DNA of 64,000 nt from Chryseobacterium oncorhynchi (GTDB taxonomy: Bacteria > Bacteroidota > Bacteroidia > Flavobacteriales > Weeksellaceae). Below the pieces are notes generated by a model. It saw nothing but the letters and a program-made list of their open reading frames with translations, was not told where the DNA came from and made no database searches. Both the position numbers and the translations under genes were made by a program. The stretch lies in assembly GCF_002899895.1 (NCBI RefSeq), contig NZ_PPEI02000001.1:620001-684000 (forward strand), read 5' to 3'. Positions 41,732-50,415 of this stretch are shown here, piece after piece (within the stretch, counting starts at the first letter, position 1; the number at the start of each line of letters is the position of its first letter).

Positions 41732-42024
41732 GATTTTAGTCTATTTTTAAGTGAATCATAAGAACGGACAAGACGTATATATGCTAATATGAAATTTCTG
41801 TGAATAGCATAGTGTTCACGGCCATCCGGAGTGATAACTGACAGTCTTACATCACCTTTCTCTAAAACTTTATATCTAAAAGATCTTAATTTATTTTTGC
41901 GAAAGAACTCGCAAGGTGTATCTAATTTCTTAGGCTTTTCTTTAAAACCTTTCACAGCCTGTGCGCCGGCAAAGCGGAAAATATCCAATGATGGAGTATC
42001 TTCTAAACTGATTGTGTGAGTCAT
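41728..42024 (-). CDS. Small basic phage hypothetical protein
   Basis: A 98-aa protein. The centre 'KNKLRSFRYKVLEKGDVRLSVITPDGREHYAIHR' alternates like a small beta sheet and is basic. It is the first gene after the crossing-helix leader and is therefore the gene that the leader would control. No family recognised. Confidence 0.5.
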   Translation of the reverse strand: MTHTISLEDTPSLDIFRFAGAQAVKGFKEKPKKLDTPCEFFRKNKLRSFRYKVLEKGDVRLSVITPDGREHYAIHRNFILAYIRLVRSYDSLKNRLKS

Positions 42025-42052
42025 ACGACAATATATTTAAAAGTTAAATCCA

Positions 42053-42178
42053 AAAAAACACCCCCGTAGGAGTTGACTCACCGTTACGAGAACGCGTTAG
42101 GGTATTACTACTCCTATACTCCTGGGGGATTATATTTTTACAAAAAATTTTTTACGGGTTTTCCGTAGCGGTGAGTCA
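42053..42178 (-). promoter_or_regulatory. Leader with two crossing helices and a U-tract
   Basis: Helix 1 pairs 42061-42073 with 42118-42128 (11 bp with a 2-nt bulge). Helix 2 pairs 42074-42088 with 42164-42178 (15 bp, one G-U). The strands alternate 1a-2a-1b-2b, an H-type pseudoknot layout, and 1a and 2a abut. On the minus strand helix 1 is followed by T7 (42052-42058), so it is a terminator-like hairpin whose loop holds one arm of helix 2. The ATG of the next gene is 28 nt further. No gene lies in 42025-42216. Confidence 0.55.
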
Positions 42179-42216
42179 CTGCAAATATATAATATTTTTC
42201 AAATGCTGACAAAAAA

Positions 42217-42636
42217 TTATTCGTTTAATAATCCTGAGTCTTTCGCTAACTGCTCAAAGCTGTTCTTAACTTCATCTGTAAAACCAAATGAAAGTCTTTT
42301 TATAAGAAAACGTTTGCTGGAGAAAATAGGTGTATTGTGTATTGGAAAAAAATTCTTTTTGATTTTTCCTTTTCTTACTTTCTTTGAACCTATACTATAG
42401 CCTGACTTCGCCCGCACTGTTTTCATATCCACAAAACGAAACGCACTTATATGACTATATACAAGTGTATTGTCATTAACAGAAATACCCCTTTTATTCC
42501 ATTTTCTGTTGGTAAAACCCACCATCTGCCTCTTGGTATCTTCAAGAATTGTTTTCGCATGATCTTCAAGAGTCTTTCTTATGAAAAGCCCCTCAATAAT
42601 TCCTACGTCTCTATTTCTTTTTTCTGATAGTCCCAT
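42217..42636 (-). CDS. Phage head-tail joining candidate
   Basis: A 139-aa basic protein, last in the portal-to-connector series. 'FIRKTLEDHAKTILEDTKRQMVGFTNRKWNKRG' at the N-terminus is a charged helix, the rest beta-rich. Position after the portal and two connector-like genes suggests tail completion or neck function; no family recognised. The next transcription unit starts after a structured gap. Confidence 0.5.
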   Translation of the reverse strand: MGLSEKRNRDVGIIEGLFIRKTLEDHAKTILEDTKRQMVGFTNRKWNKRGISVNDNTLVYSHISAFRFVDMKTVRAKSGYSIGSKKVRKGKIKKNFFPIHNTPIFSSKRFLIKRLSFGFTDEVKNSFEQLAKDSGLLNE

Positions 42637-42638
42637 GA

Positions 42639-43079
42639 TTATTGCGTAAAGAAATCAATAGTCCATCCATTACAGCTAGCCTTTCCCCGGACAGGATCTA
42701 TATCTACATTGCTCATATCTAATCCTGATAACATAGGGTAGCATCCATCTTCCATTTTATCCAAAACAAAATCTCTCACTTTCTCCGTGACAATAAGTGT
42801 TCTCTCATATAACATTACAAAATCATCATTATTGATTGCAGAATAGTCTGTTTTTTCAAGGATCTGAAGCTGGAAAACCGGAAGCATCTTAAAACTGGAT
42901 ATTTTCCCTTTATGACCATAAGAAGGAATTACACCAATCAAAAGCATATTATCTGAAGTACTTACTTCTGATACAAAATCAGCAAGATCAGAATCATCTA
43001 CCAAAGTGATTGTTTTGTTTATTTCAGGATTTTCAGATTTAATTTCTGAAAGCATCTCTTTAAGTTCTAGTGGTCTCAT
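42639..43079 (-). CDS. Phage hypothetical protein of the connector module
   Basis: A 146-aa mixed alpha/beta protein with a Leu/Val-rich core ('NMLLIGVIPSYG', 'MLYERTLIVTEKVRDFVLDKM') and the ending 'GKASCNGWTIDFFTQ', a strand pattern resembling tail-terminator or neck proteins. It overlaps the upstream gene by 20 nt and is 2 nt from the next one. Function inferred from position only. Confidence 0.5.
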   Translation of the reverse strand: MRPLELKEMLSEIKSENPEINKTITLVDDSDLADFVSEVSTSDNMLLIGVIPSYGHKGKISSFKMLPVFQLQILEKTDYSAINNDDFVMLYERTLIVTEKVRDFVLDKMEDGCYPMLSGLDMSNVDIDPVRGKASCNGWTIDFFTQ

Positions 43080-43914
43080 TATTTTTACTTCTTTCCTGTT
43101 CGTCTAATTCTTTTTTCTTCAGCTCATACAGGCGTACAAGCACCATCCACATATTGGTTTGTTCAACTTCCTTATAAGGTCCGAAAACCTGACTTTCTGC
43201 CAGTTCCGATATAATGCTTCGCATGCCGGTTCCGGGAATATTACTTACAAATTTTTCTACCCCTGATGTTGTGTAAATAAGAGATAGATCAATAGGATTT
43301 CCCATTACATTTATTTCACCCCCTAAAACATAGGTTTGAATTGAGGAGAAAAACAAGTAAAACCCGTAAAGGTGCCGGATATCAACATATTTAAAAATAC
43401 TTTTTGCTCTTTTTCTGGAAATCTTATAATCATACTTTTCTCCTTTTTTCATGTAGAAAATTGCGAAAAGCATTCTCAATGCTTCAATATCTCCTGTATT
43501 TGTATAGTAAATATATTCGTCTAAGCCATCAACATACTGACCAAAAGTAACATACTTAAACCCATCTTCAGGACCGAAAAAATCACCAAACAACCAAAAT
43601 TTAGGGTAATGGTTATTCTGAAAATCAAGTTTAATTTCAATCAGATTTCCATCTTCATCTTTCTCAAAAAAGTTTTCGACAAAAATGCTAAGCCTATTTA
43701 CATTTTCTGTTGTTTCTTCAGAAACCTTTTTAGATCTTTTAAGACCAAGAAGTGCATATACAGCAGCAATCTTCATATCCATGAAGCTGATCTTCTTTTC
43801 TTTTGCCATCCAAATTATTTTTGCAAGATCTGCAAATTGCCGGCCGTCACACTCAGCAAGATTTTCAGGCATATAAAGAAACTTTTTTTTATGAGGTATT
43901 TCTATACTTATCAT
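43060..43914 (-). CDS. Phage hypothetical protein of the connector module
   Basis: A 284-aa soluble protein, 'MISIEIPHKKKFLYMPENLAECDGRQFADLAKII' at the start, helical through the middle and Lys/Glu-rich at the C-terminus. Both neighbours overlap it. No family recognised; it is probably specific to this group of Bacteroidota phages. Confidence 0.55.
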   Translation of the reverse strand: MISIEIPHKKKFLYMPENLAECDGRQFADLAKIIWMAKEKKISFMDMKIAAVYALLGLKRSKKVSEETTENVNRLSIFVENFFEKDEDGNLIEIKLDFQNNHYPKFWLFGDFFGPEDGFKYVTFGQYVDGLDEYIYYTNTGDIEALRMLFAIFYMKKGEKYDYKISRKRAKSIFKYVDIRHLYGFYLFFSSIQTYVLGGEINVMGNPIDLSLIYTTSGVEKFVSNIPGTGMRSIISELAESQVFGPYKEVEQTNMWMVLVRLYELKKKELDEQERSKNNETTRT

Positions 43915-44831
43915 GTGCTTACAAAATTATCATCATCACTAAAGTCAAGATCCGGAAGCCTGAATTCTTCTAATTTTCTTTCCGGCTTTGTGAGGTTAGA
44001 CATTTCATTTTCAATTTTCAAAAGATACTTTTCATAATCTGCTTCAAACTGCAAAGCAAGTTCAGACGGCATCAACTGGGAATTAACAGAGTTATTTTTT
44101 TTACTGGCATTTCCTGTGGATCGGACAATGGATTCTGGAAACATCTGGATATCCAAGTGGCGAAGTCCCCAGGTGATGGCATAATAAACAGCCGCTTTTT
44201 GGCAGATATTGTAAAGATCTACTTTATCTTTTAACTGGGTTCTATTTTGATACAAATCACTGCTTATTCTTGGTCTCATTTCCAGCTCTTCAAATTCTCT
44301 AAGAGCAGGCAGGAGATTAAGATATAGAAAGTAAGAGTCATTTAATCCGTAATGTTTTTCAAATTCAGGAAGTGAGGGCACAATAAGTTTACTATGCTGA
44401 AATTTTATTAGCCCAATAGTCATATTATTTTTAACCATGAATTTCAGAAGTAAATTCAAGTGTTTAAAATAAAAATGCTTAAGCGAATTATTATGTGTAT
44501 CAATCTGCCATTCGAAAGCAGAAACTTCAAAATCATCTCTTCTCATCACACGCCCTTTATTGGTCATGGAAAGATCTCCCGTGGGAGCATAGTGAATATA
44601 AGATTTAAAGGCCACGGCAAATTTTACAAGATCAAAGAACTCTTTATTTTCTGGTGCCAATGGCTCAGCGGAAAGCAAATTATAATTATCATCACCAATA
44701 ATCTCAATTATCTCATCTGTAGCAAGGACAAGTGCTGGGCGGGTTCTGTCCCAGGACATATCAGCATCAACGATTCCAACAGTTTTTTTAAAATCTTTTT
44801 GGAAGTCTTCTGGTTTAAATAGGAATTTCAT
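43911..44831 (-). CDS. Head-tail connector candidate (DUF6712-like)
   Basis: A 306-aa protein that starts one base inside the portal stop codon and overlaps the next gene by 4 nt. The alpha-helical layout ('DLVKFAVAFKSYIHYAPTGDLSMTNKGRVMRRDDFEVSAFEWQID') resembles a family seen after the portal in Bacteroidota phages that I recall as DUF6712. In that place other phages encode head-completion adaptors. Family name moderately sure, role inferred. Confidence 0.55.
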   Translation of the reverse strand: MKFLFKPEDFQKDFKKTVGIVDADMSWDRTRPALVLATDEIIEIIGDDNYNLLSAEPLAPENKEFFDLVKFAVAFKSYIHYAPTGDLSMTNKGRVMRRDDFEVSAFEWQIDTHNNSLKHFYFKHLNLLLKFMVKNNMTIGLIKFQHSKLIVPSLPEFEKHYGLNDSYFLYLNLLPALREFEELEMRPRISSDLYQNRTQLKDKVDLYNICQKAAVYYAITWGLRHLDIQMFPESIVRSTGNASKKNNSVNSQLMPSELALQFEADYEKYLLKIENEMSNLTKPERKLEEFRLPDLDFSDDDNFVST

Positions 44832-46177
44832 TATCTGGGAGCATTTAAATTTCTTTGTTCTTTAGACATATCCTGTTGCATCTTTACCTCCTGATGGTAC
44901 AAGCCCATTTTTAATTTTTTATGCGGGAAATTAGCTTTTATAGCCGCATTCATTGGATCCATTATCACCATTTCCGGAAGATCAATTCCAATTTGAAGAT
45001 AATTATTAAGGGCATAATACTGCTCAGAACCGCTATTACTTTCCCCGGAATCCGAGATATTACCAATTGCGGTGTGTACCCCTACTCCTGTAGCTGTAGA
45101 CTTATCCGCTTTATTTGCAATTGATATCTGTGCCTGCACTGTATCCTGCATTTTCTGATCTATTACAGTAATCTTCCAACCCATTTCAATAACATTAACA
45201 CCTTCCACCACAAGCACCTGCTCAGAATGCCAGAATTTGCCTGCATTCTCAAGCCCGGAAAGAACTTTTTCGACGCTTTTAAGCATATTTCTTTTAAAGG
45301 TTTTAAACATAGATTCTTTAAAATCAATTCCTTTATCTGTACACTCTTGTTTGATATCATCTCGCTTTTGGTCCCAATATTCTTTTGGAGAAGTAATGTG
45401 ATACTTGATATTGATTGAATTCTTACTAAGTGCTGCCAGAAACTTAGGCACATTATTGGACTGGATAATCCAAGGGATTGAACCAAGAATATGAGGGATA
45501 CTGAAAAAATCTGAAGCAAAAGTATAAAGATTGGAATACTTTATACTTAACGGATATTTGAAAGGTTCAAATTTATCAAAAAACGGAAATACTTCTAACA
45601 ATTCCGGCTGATCCTCCTTTGGAAGCAGCACATGGGTAGGAGTGTATAATTTACTTGCAACTAAAGGCTTTTTTGATGGTGAAATATGCTCAAGATGCCT
45701 AATTTTTGGAGCGTTTCCAATTCTCCATCCCTTGTTTTGAACTACTTTGGTAAAAAAAGATTCAATATGTGAAAAGTCTGTAGCACATTTTGCAAGATAG
45801 GTTTCATAATCCCAGGTATCTAACCAAGACTGTATTTCATCATCATTCTGATATTGACGATAAAGCACTCCCTGCTCATCAAATTTTTCTTCGTAAAGTT
45901 TAGGACCTTTTCCCCAATTAAGCCCAGTTTTTTTATTTAAAATTCCGGGAGATATGGAATTGGAATAAACGATATTCCGGATCTGAACAGGAAGCTCATT
46001 ATTTTCCCCATAAGGAAAAACATTCCATTGCCCATTTACAGAAGAAAATGGGCGTGATGAAAAAACATCCATTGAAAAATAGGATTCATTTTTCTCCCGG
46101 CGCGGATCTACAACTTCAAAAGTAAAAGCTGCTGTATCTCCTCTTACAATGGCATCATCTCCTAAAAACTCTATCAT
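44831..46177 (-). CDS. Probable phage portal protein
   Basis: A 448-aa protein. It begins near 'VDPRREKNESYFSMDVFSSRP' and has the wing/stem-like order of portal proteins, ending in 'NYLQIGIDLPEMVIMDPMNAAIKANFPHKKLKMGLYHQEVKMQQ', the typical C-terminal helix region. It would form the dodecameric ring through which DNA enters the head. Its location among capsid, connector and terminase genes supports the call. It overlaps the preceding small gene by 23 nt. Confidence 0.7.
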   Translation of the reverse strand: MIEFLGDDAIVRGDTAAFTFEVVDPRREKNESYFSMDVFSSRPFSSVNGQWNVFPYGENNELPVQIRNIVYSNSISPGILNKKTGLNWGKGPKLYEEKFDEQGVLYRQYQNDDEIQSWLDTWDYETYLAKCATDFSHIESFFTKVVQNKGWRIGNAPKIRHLEHISPSKKPLVASKLYTPTHVLLPKEDQPELLEVFPFFDKFEPFKYPLSIKYSNLYTFASDFFSIPHILGSIPWIIQSNNVPKFLAALSKNSINIKYHITSPKEYWDQKRDDIKQECTDKGIDFKESMFKTFKRNMLKSVEKVLSGLENAGKFWHSEQVLVVEGVNVIEMGWKITVIDQKMQDTVQAQISIANKADKSTATGVGVHTAIGNISDSGESNSGSEQYYALNNYLQIGIDLPEMVIMDPMNAAIKANFPHKKLKMGLYHQEVKMQQDMSKEQRNLNAPR

Positions 46178-46451
46178 GGGTAATTTTTAAATTATTAACT
46201 GTCATTAGTAACGGAAGCCAAAAATGTTTTCTTTCTCCTGTATCTGTATTCTCATATGCAATAAGATCATCAGCATACTTACTTTTTTTCCTGGGCATGC
46301 CTTTCGTTAGAATGGCATTATTAACCTTAATAAGACCACTAGAACTTCTTTGAGTTATACTACAACTTATAAAGCTAATCTTCACGGGATAATTTTCAGC
46401 GGAAAGTTTCCGCATCAGTTTAAGTGCATCATAAACATATATTGATTCCAT
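46155..46451 (-). CDS. Small phage protein before the portal
   Basis: A 98-aa basic protein with 'TQRSSSGLIKVNNAILTKGMPRKKSKYADDLIAYENTDTGERKHF'. It begins the portal operon. The promoter -7 box ends 5 nt upstream of ATG 46451, so the mRNA would be leaderless; otherwise the start is Met13 at 46415. No family recognised. Confidence 0.55.
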   Translation of the reverse strand: MESIYVYDALKLMRKLSAENYPVKISFISCSITQRSSSGLIKVNNAILTKGMPRKKSKYADDLIAYENTDTGERKHFWLPLLMTVNNLKITHDRVFRR

Positions 46452-46455
46452 TTGA

Positions 46456-46491
46456 CAAAAGTATCAGGTAAAAAACTCCAAAAACGTTACA
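46456..46491 (-). promoter_or_regulatory. Phage-type promoter of the portal unit
   Basis: Minus strand: TTTTTTTAGTGTAAC with TGTAAC at 46486-46491, then exactly 22 nt, then TACTTTTG (46456-46463), a full TAnnTTTG match. The T-run belongs to the preceding terminator. Confidence 0.7.
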
Positions 46492-46493
46492 CT

Positions 46494-46523
46494 AAAAAAA
46501 GCTGCTCACGGATGAGCAGCTTT
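46494..46523 (-). terminator. Terminator fused to the portal promoter
   Basis: AAAGCTGCTCA (46498-46508) pairs with TGAGCAGCTTT (46513-46523) over loop CGGA; seven T residues follow on the minus strand and run into the TGTAAC box. Confidence 0.9.
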
Positions 46524-46551
46524 CACCAACATATATATAATAAAAAAATAC

Positions 46552-47364
46552 TTATTTCCTTGAGGCCTCTACCAAGTAGGTTTTTTCTGCTTTAATTACT
46601 CTCAGATTAATGACAGCATCTTTCAGCGCAATCCAATTGGTAGCTTCTTTCAACAATACAGGAACAGTTCCTGCAGGTGTATTTTTCAATACTACGGGAA
46701 CAGTTCCCCCACCACCAATAAGGGTAATGATTTGATTATGCTCAAAGTTGGAAGCTGTAATCTTCACATCTGCTGTAACAGTAGTTGCAGGAAGTTGATA
46801 AACTGGTCCATCCGCAATCTGAAGATTTACATTTTCATCAGTAAGTTGCTTAGGCTGGGCAAAATTAACATCACCATTGTAGAACTTGATGAAATCCCTG
46901 TTAATCATTTCTTGCTCGAAAGTCAATGTGTTGATATTTCCATCTTTATCATCTTTTCCAGATGCTGTAAGAACTAGCGGATGGCAGTCTGATCCCATTA
47001 CTCTCATTTCTTCATCACTTCCACAACCTCCATAAATAATAACAAAGCCCTCTCCCATGTATTTTTTAATAAAAGACATAGCGTCCTTAGTTGTCCCCGG
47101 ATGTTCCCCTACATACTTATTCATCGCCCCTCTACCATCTGGATTTCCTGATGATTCAAAGGTTGCCGCCTGCGTCGGTGCAGTCATGTATATTTTAAAG
47201 AAATTGGTACCCGGTTTAAAGGTAAAATTTCCTTCCAGACTAACCCCATCTTCTGCCACTGTTGGCCATGTTGCAATATCATCAGCAAGAGCTGCAATCG
47301 CGTTAGCTTTTTTAGGTGTTGGAGTTCCTGCGTTATTTCTTGATTTTTTTAGATCTTGTCTCAT
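46552..47364 (-). CDS. Phage structural protein, tail-tube or decoration candidate
   Basis: A 270-aa protein that follows the capsid gene and is closed by a terminator. Its N-terminal 175 residues align along their length with the 225-aa protein at 56165 (PTPKK, DDI, KPG..F..Y.T..TQ, RG, PG, FIK, GFV, PL.LT, TFEQ, FYNG), so the two are paralogues. A small C-terminal beta domain of about 70 residues is unique here. It could be the major tail tube or a head decoration protein; position alone does not decide. Confidence 0.6.
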   Translation of the reverse strand: MRQDLKKSRNNAGTPTPKKANAIAALADDIATWPTVAEDGVSLEGNFTFKPGTNFFKIYMTAPTQAATFESSGNPDGRGAMNKYVGEHPGTTKDAMSFIKKYMGEGFVIIYGGCGSDEEMRVMGSDCHPLVLTASGKDDKDGNINTLTFEQEMINRDFIKFYNGDVNFAQPKQLTDENVNLQIADGPVYQLPATTVTADVKITASNFEHNQIITLIGGGGTVPVVLKNTPAGTVPVLLKEATNWIALKDAVINLRVIKAEKTYLVEASRK

Positions 47365-47424
47365 ATCTGTAAAACCGATTTACCTATACATCGAGAGGTT
47401 TTTGGTTATTAAAATTTACCCGGA

Positions 47425-49482
47425 TTATCCTCTTGAATATTCGTTCCAAACACCATCAATAAAAATTAAATCAATGTATTTGGCAGCAGAATCCATTACA
47501 TAATCTGATGCAGTTTTTATATTTCCGACTGTTTTAACAGTTAATGCTGAACCAGCTGCTTCACCACCAAAAATTCTGATTGTATTTCCTTCAGCACCTC
47601 CTGTGATAGAAGCTAAATTTACAGCCACTGTACCTTTGTATACAAACTGATTTGATTTTTCATATACAATAGTATCTGTTTTGAACTCCATTTTTGTAGG
47701 AGAAATTTCCGGAGCAGTTGTTCTTGAAACTTCTTTCCATGTAGCACCCGCCTTTACAAGAGTAAGCGTGCCCCCAGATTTAAGATCAAAATCACTAGTT
47801 AAAAGAAGTTCTGCATTTTTCTTCACCTTAACATTTGAAGTAAGAGATACATTACCTCTGATAAATAGGTAATTTCCAATGTTACCTTTGATAGAAGTAA
47901 TATCTGTTGTAAAGTCTACAACCGGTGTAATTCTATTATGATTTGCATTAACAATTCCATTTGCGAAATCAAAGAATGGAATATAGAAATTTTTGTCAAA
48001 CAACGGTTCCGTATTAGACCAAACTGCCTGCAATTCATATTTCAATGGATTATCCGGATCTGTTTCAAGACCAATGTGATTTACTCCGATTCCCAAACGA
48101 TAGTCAGCAAACGCATAAACATCTCTTAAGAATTTTTCGAAAGTAAGTAGGGATTTTTCCTGAGGCTTATATTCCAGGATCTTCACATTATCTTTAAATG
48201 TGATAAAAAAGAATTTAGATCCTTCTAACTGATTAAGCGGAACAAATTCAATATTATCATAATCTCTTGGACTTTTTACCAAACCAGTATAATCATTGTT
48301 TCCGCCGAAAACTTCACGGTCCCTTTCTTTATATTTTCTGATCCAGTAAGGAGACCATACAAATTGTAAATCCATATTTCTGATATCAATAGGAAGAGAC
48401 TGAATTGCTGCTTCCACATAATCTAAAACATTGGATTCAGTAAGATCACCTAAATAGAATGCGCGGAATTTCTTCGTAATATCCCTTGCATCAAAAAGCT
48501 GTTTGAAAACACCATTATTTCTGATAAGATAAGTTACAGGCTTATCATATTTCTCCGGCTTTTCAGAATACACCCCTCTTACAAGCACATCAGCATCTTC
48601 TGATCTGGCCTTTTCAAGATACTTGATAATAAGAAACTCAATGAAACTCATTTTATAAGCCTGAGATCCTTCCTTATTAAACTGATACATCCAGTTAGTC
48701 TCCAAAGCCTGTAATGCCCAATAATCAAACTGAAGATCAATTTGTACTGGTTTTACTTCCATTACTTCCGGCTTGATGGTAACCCCGCCTTTTGCTACCC
48801 ATACGGCTTTTCTCGGTTGAGTAACTTCATTAACAGAAATATGAGCTGAAACAAGCTTATCTGCAACGCCAAAAATGGTATTTTGTTTCCATAATTCCGG
48901 AAGAGTAAATTTCTTTTCAAATAGAGATTCAAATTTACTTGGGTACTCTGCAACAAAGCCTTTAATATCTTCGTTTAAGGTATTTAAAACAAGTTCATTA
49001 TCAAAGCTTGTTTGTGGGGCTGACATTCCAGCAACCGCCCTAGTATTCCACGGACGATCCATTTTAAATAGATTCTCCTGAATTCCCATCAAAAAGCCTG
49101 AAATTGCCACAATTGGCCCTGATCCAAATGCCGCTTGTACTGTGCTAATTGTTTCTGTAACTGTTTCCGGAGATTCTACAAGCTTAGCAATTGTTTTTTT
49201 ACTTTTCTGTAAATCAGTATTAAGATTCTCAATTATTGTAGACTGCTGAGCATTTTCAGCACTCTTATTCTCCAGTTGTTCCCTAACGGCTTGCAATTGA
49301 GTTTTTGCATTACCTACACCCGTTAACTCCAGATTCGCCTGCTCTATAAGCGTGGCGGCATCAGCTTCACCAAGCTGTGTTTTTAACTTAGCTCGCTCAT
49401 CGTCTGAAAGCTGAACCTGATTATCCTTAGATTCTACCATTGCAAGCCCTAAAAGACCAGCTAACATTTTTTGAAATTTCAT
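47425..49482 (-). CDS. Phage major capsid protein with extra C-terminal domains
   Basis: A 685-aa protein. Residues about 20-115 form a coiled coil, like a scaffolding region; the core follows at about 120-500 ('FGVADKLVSAHISVNEVTQPRKAVWVAKGGVTIKP' and 'NDYTGLVKSPRDYDNIEFVPLNQLEG'). Residues 500-685 look like two tandem beta domains, each ending in a W-x-E-x-S-R motif, probably decoration domains. Start chosen at ATG 49480-49482, 2 nt after the protease stop; a longer frame from 49530 would overlap the protease gene. The adjacent protease gene supports the capsid call. Confidence 0.75.
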   Translation of the reverse strand: MKFQKMLAGLLGLAMVESKDNQVQLSDDERAKLKTQLGEADAATLIEQANLELTGVGNAKTQLQAVREQLENKSAENAQQSTIIENLNTDLQKSKKTIAKLVESPETVTETISTVQAAFGSGPIVAISGFLMGIQENLFKMDRPWNTRAVAGMSAPQTSFDNELVLNTLNEDIKGFVAEYPSKFESLFEKKFTLPELWKQNTIFGVADKLVSAHISVNEVTQPRKAVWVAKGGVTIKPEVMEVKPVQIDLQFDYWALQALETNWMYQFNKEGSQAYKMSFIEFLIIKYLEKARSEDADVLVRGVYSEKPEKYDKPVTYLIRNNGVFKQLFDARDITKKFRAFYLGDLTESNVLDYVEAAIQSLPIDIRNMDLQFVWSPYWIRKYKERDREVFGGNNDYTGLVKSPRDYDNIEFVPLNQLEGSKFFFITFKDNVKILEYKPQEKSLLTFEKFLRDVYAFADYRLGIGVNHIGLETDPDNPLKYELQAVWSNTEPLFDKNFYIPFFDFANGIVNANHNRITPVVDFTTDITSIKGNIGNYLFIRGNVSLTSNVKVKKNAELLLTSDFDLKSGGTLTLVKAGATWKEVSRTTAPEISPTKMEFKTDTIVYEKSNQFVYKGTVAVNLASITGGAEGNTIRIFGGEAAGSALTVKTVGNIKTASDYVMDSAAKYIDLIFIDGVWNEYSRG

Positions 49483-49484
49483 AA

Positions 49485-50309
49485 TTATTTTGATTTTATT
49501 TTTCTGAGTTCTGATTTTGCGACAATCCAATTATAGGCATCGTTGATATCTCCAATACTATCAGCAAGATTGTATTTAATAGCTTCCTGAGCTGAGTAAG
49601 TAGCCCCCTTAAGCACATCAGCTTTAACACCGGGTCTTCTTTCCATTACAGATGCTTGAAATCTCTGAGCCAATGGTGAAAGTTTTTTAATGAATAGATC
49701 GTATTTACCATCTAAAGCATCAATAAAGTCCTGATTTTTTTCTAAAGACTCCGGAGGACGGATAATAATTAATTCATCTTTAGGCTTTTCAAACATTATC
49801 ATCGCCCCAATAGAACCAACTTCAGCAGTAAGATCATTAGAAAGCATTAGGTGATCCCCCAACAAGCAGGCGGCCCAATAATGAGCAGAAAAAGCCTTAT
49901 CTATTAAAACAATTTTAGGCTTCTGGAGCTTGGATGAAGCATCTATCAACAAAGGCATTGCATCAGCATTTCCACCATTTCCATCGATATGAAAAATAGT
50001 TCCCAAAGTATCCGGATCTCTATCTAATTTAATAGCTTCTGATGCATATTCCTGCGCACCAATGTTGCACATCCCAGAATATTTAGTCATCACACCGGTC
50101 ATAGAGATATAACCGACCTTATTAATCTGTTTTACTTTCCCGGTAGAATCATCCATCACACTTTCACCTCCAATGAAAGTAGATAATTGAGGGCGTTCAT
50201 CATTGATTTTTCCACCAGAAAGAATGGTTTTTACCATTACTTTCAGTTGTTCCGGATCTTCCATATTGAAGAGCCAAGTACCGCCAATAATTTCTGATAG
50301 TATTTTCAT
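49485..50309 (-). CDS. Head maturation protease (S49/SppA-like)
   Basis: A 274-aa ClpP-fold serine protease. The block 'KPKIVLIDKAFSAHYWAACLLGDHLMLSNDLTAEVGSIGAM' aligns with the SppA core, placing the catalytic Ser in A-F-S-A-H-Y-W; the usual SGG becomes SAH. It should process the capsid protein and scaffold during head assembly. First gene of the unit, followed by the capsid gene 2 nt later. Confidence 0.82.
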   Translation of the reverse strand: MKILSEIIGGTWLFNMEDPEQLKVMVKTILSGGKINDERPQLSTFIGGESVMDDSTGKVKQINKVGYISMTGVMTKYSGMCNIGAQEYASEAIKLDRDPDTLGTIFHIDGNGGNADAMPLLIDASSKLQKPKIVLIDKAFSAHYWAACLLGDHLMLSNDLTAEVGSIGAMIMFEKPKDELIIIRPPESLEKNQDFIDALDGKYDLFIKKLSPLAQRFQASVMERRPGVKADVLKGATYSAQEAIKYNLADSIGDINDAYNWIVAKSELRKIKSK

Positions 50310-50313
50310 ATCG

Positions 50314-50349
50314 CAAAACTAAAGGAGACAGGGAAAAGGTTGTGTTACA
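50314..50349 (-). promoter_or_regulatory. Phage-type promoter of the head unit
   Basis: Minus strand: TTTTTAATGTAAC with TGTAAC at 50344-50349, exactly 22 nt, then TAGTTTTG (50314-50321). The box ends 5 nt before the protease ATG, so the transcript should be leaderless. Confidence 0.7.
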
Positions 50350-50372
50350 TTAAAAATATGAGATTCCGTAAT

Positions 50373-50401
50373 TTGTATTTATTTAGATATTTCTATCTTT
50401 A
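50373..50401 (+). promoter_or_regulatory. Host-type promoter of the acyltransferase
   Basis: TTG at 50373-50375, 18 nt, then TATCTTTA (50394-50401), close to the standard TTG / TAnnTTTG pair, 15 nt before the ATG. It diverges from the phage head promoter and lacks TGTAAC, as expected for a gene expressed in the lysogen. Confidence 0.5.
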
Positions 50402-50415
50402 ATGAAAATTAAAAC

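Noticed and set aside
49483-49530. Longer start of the capsid gene at 49530
   Set aside because: It would overlap the protease coding end and add a non-homologous basic peptide; ATG 49482 lies 2 nt after the protease stop.
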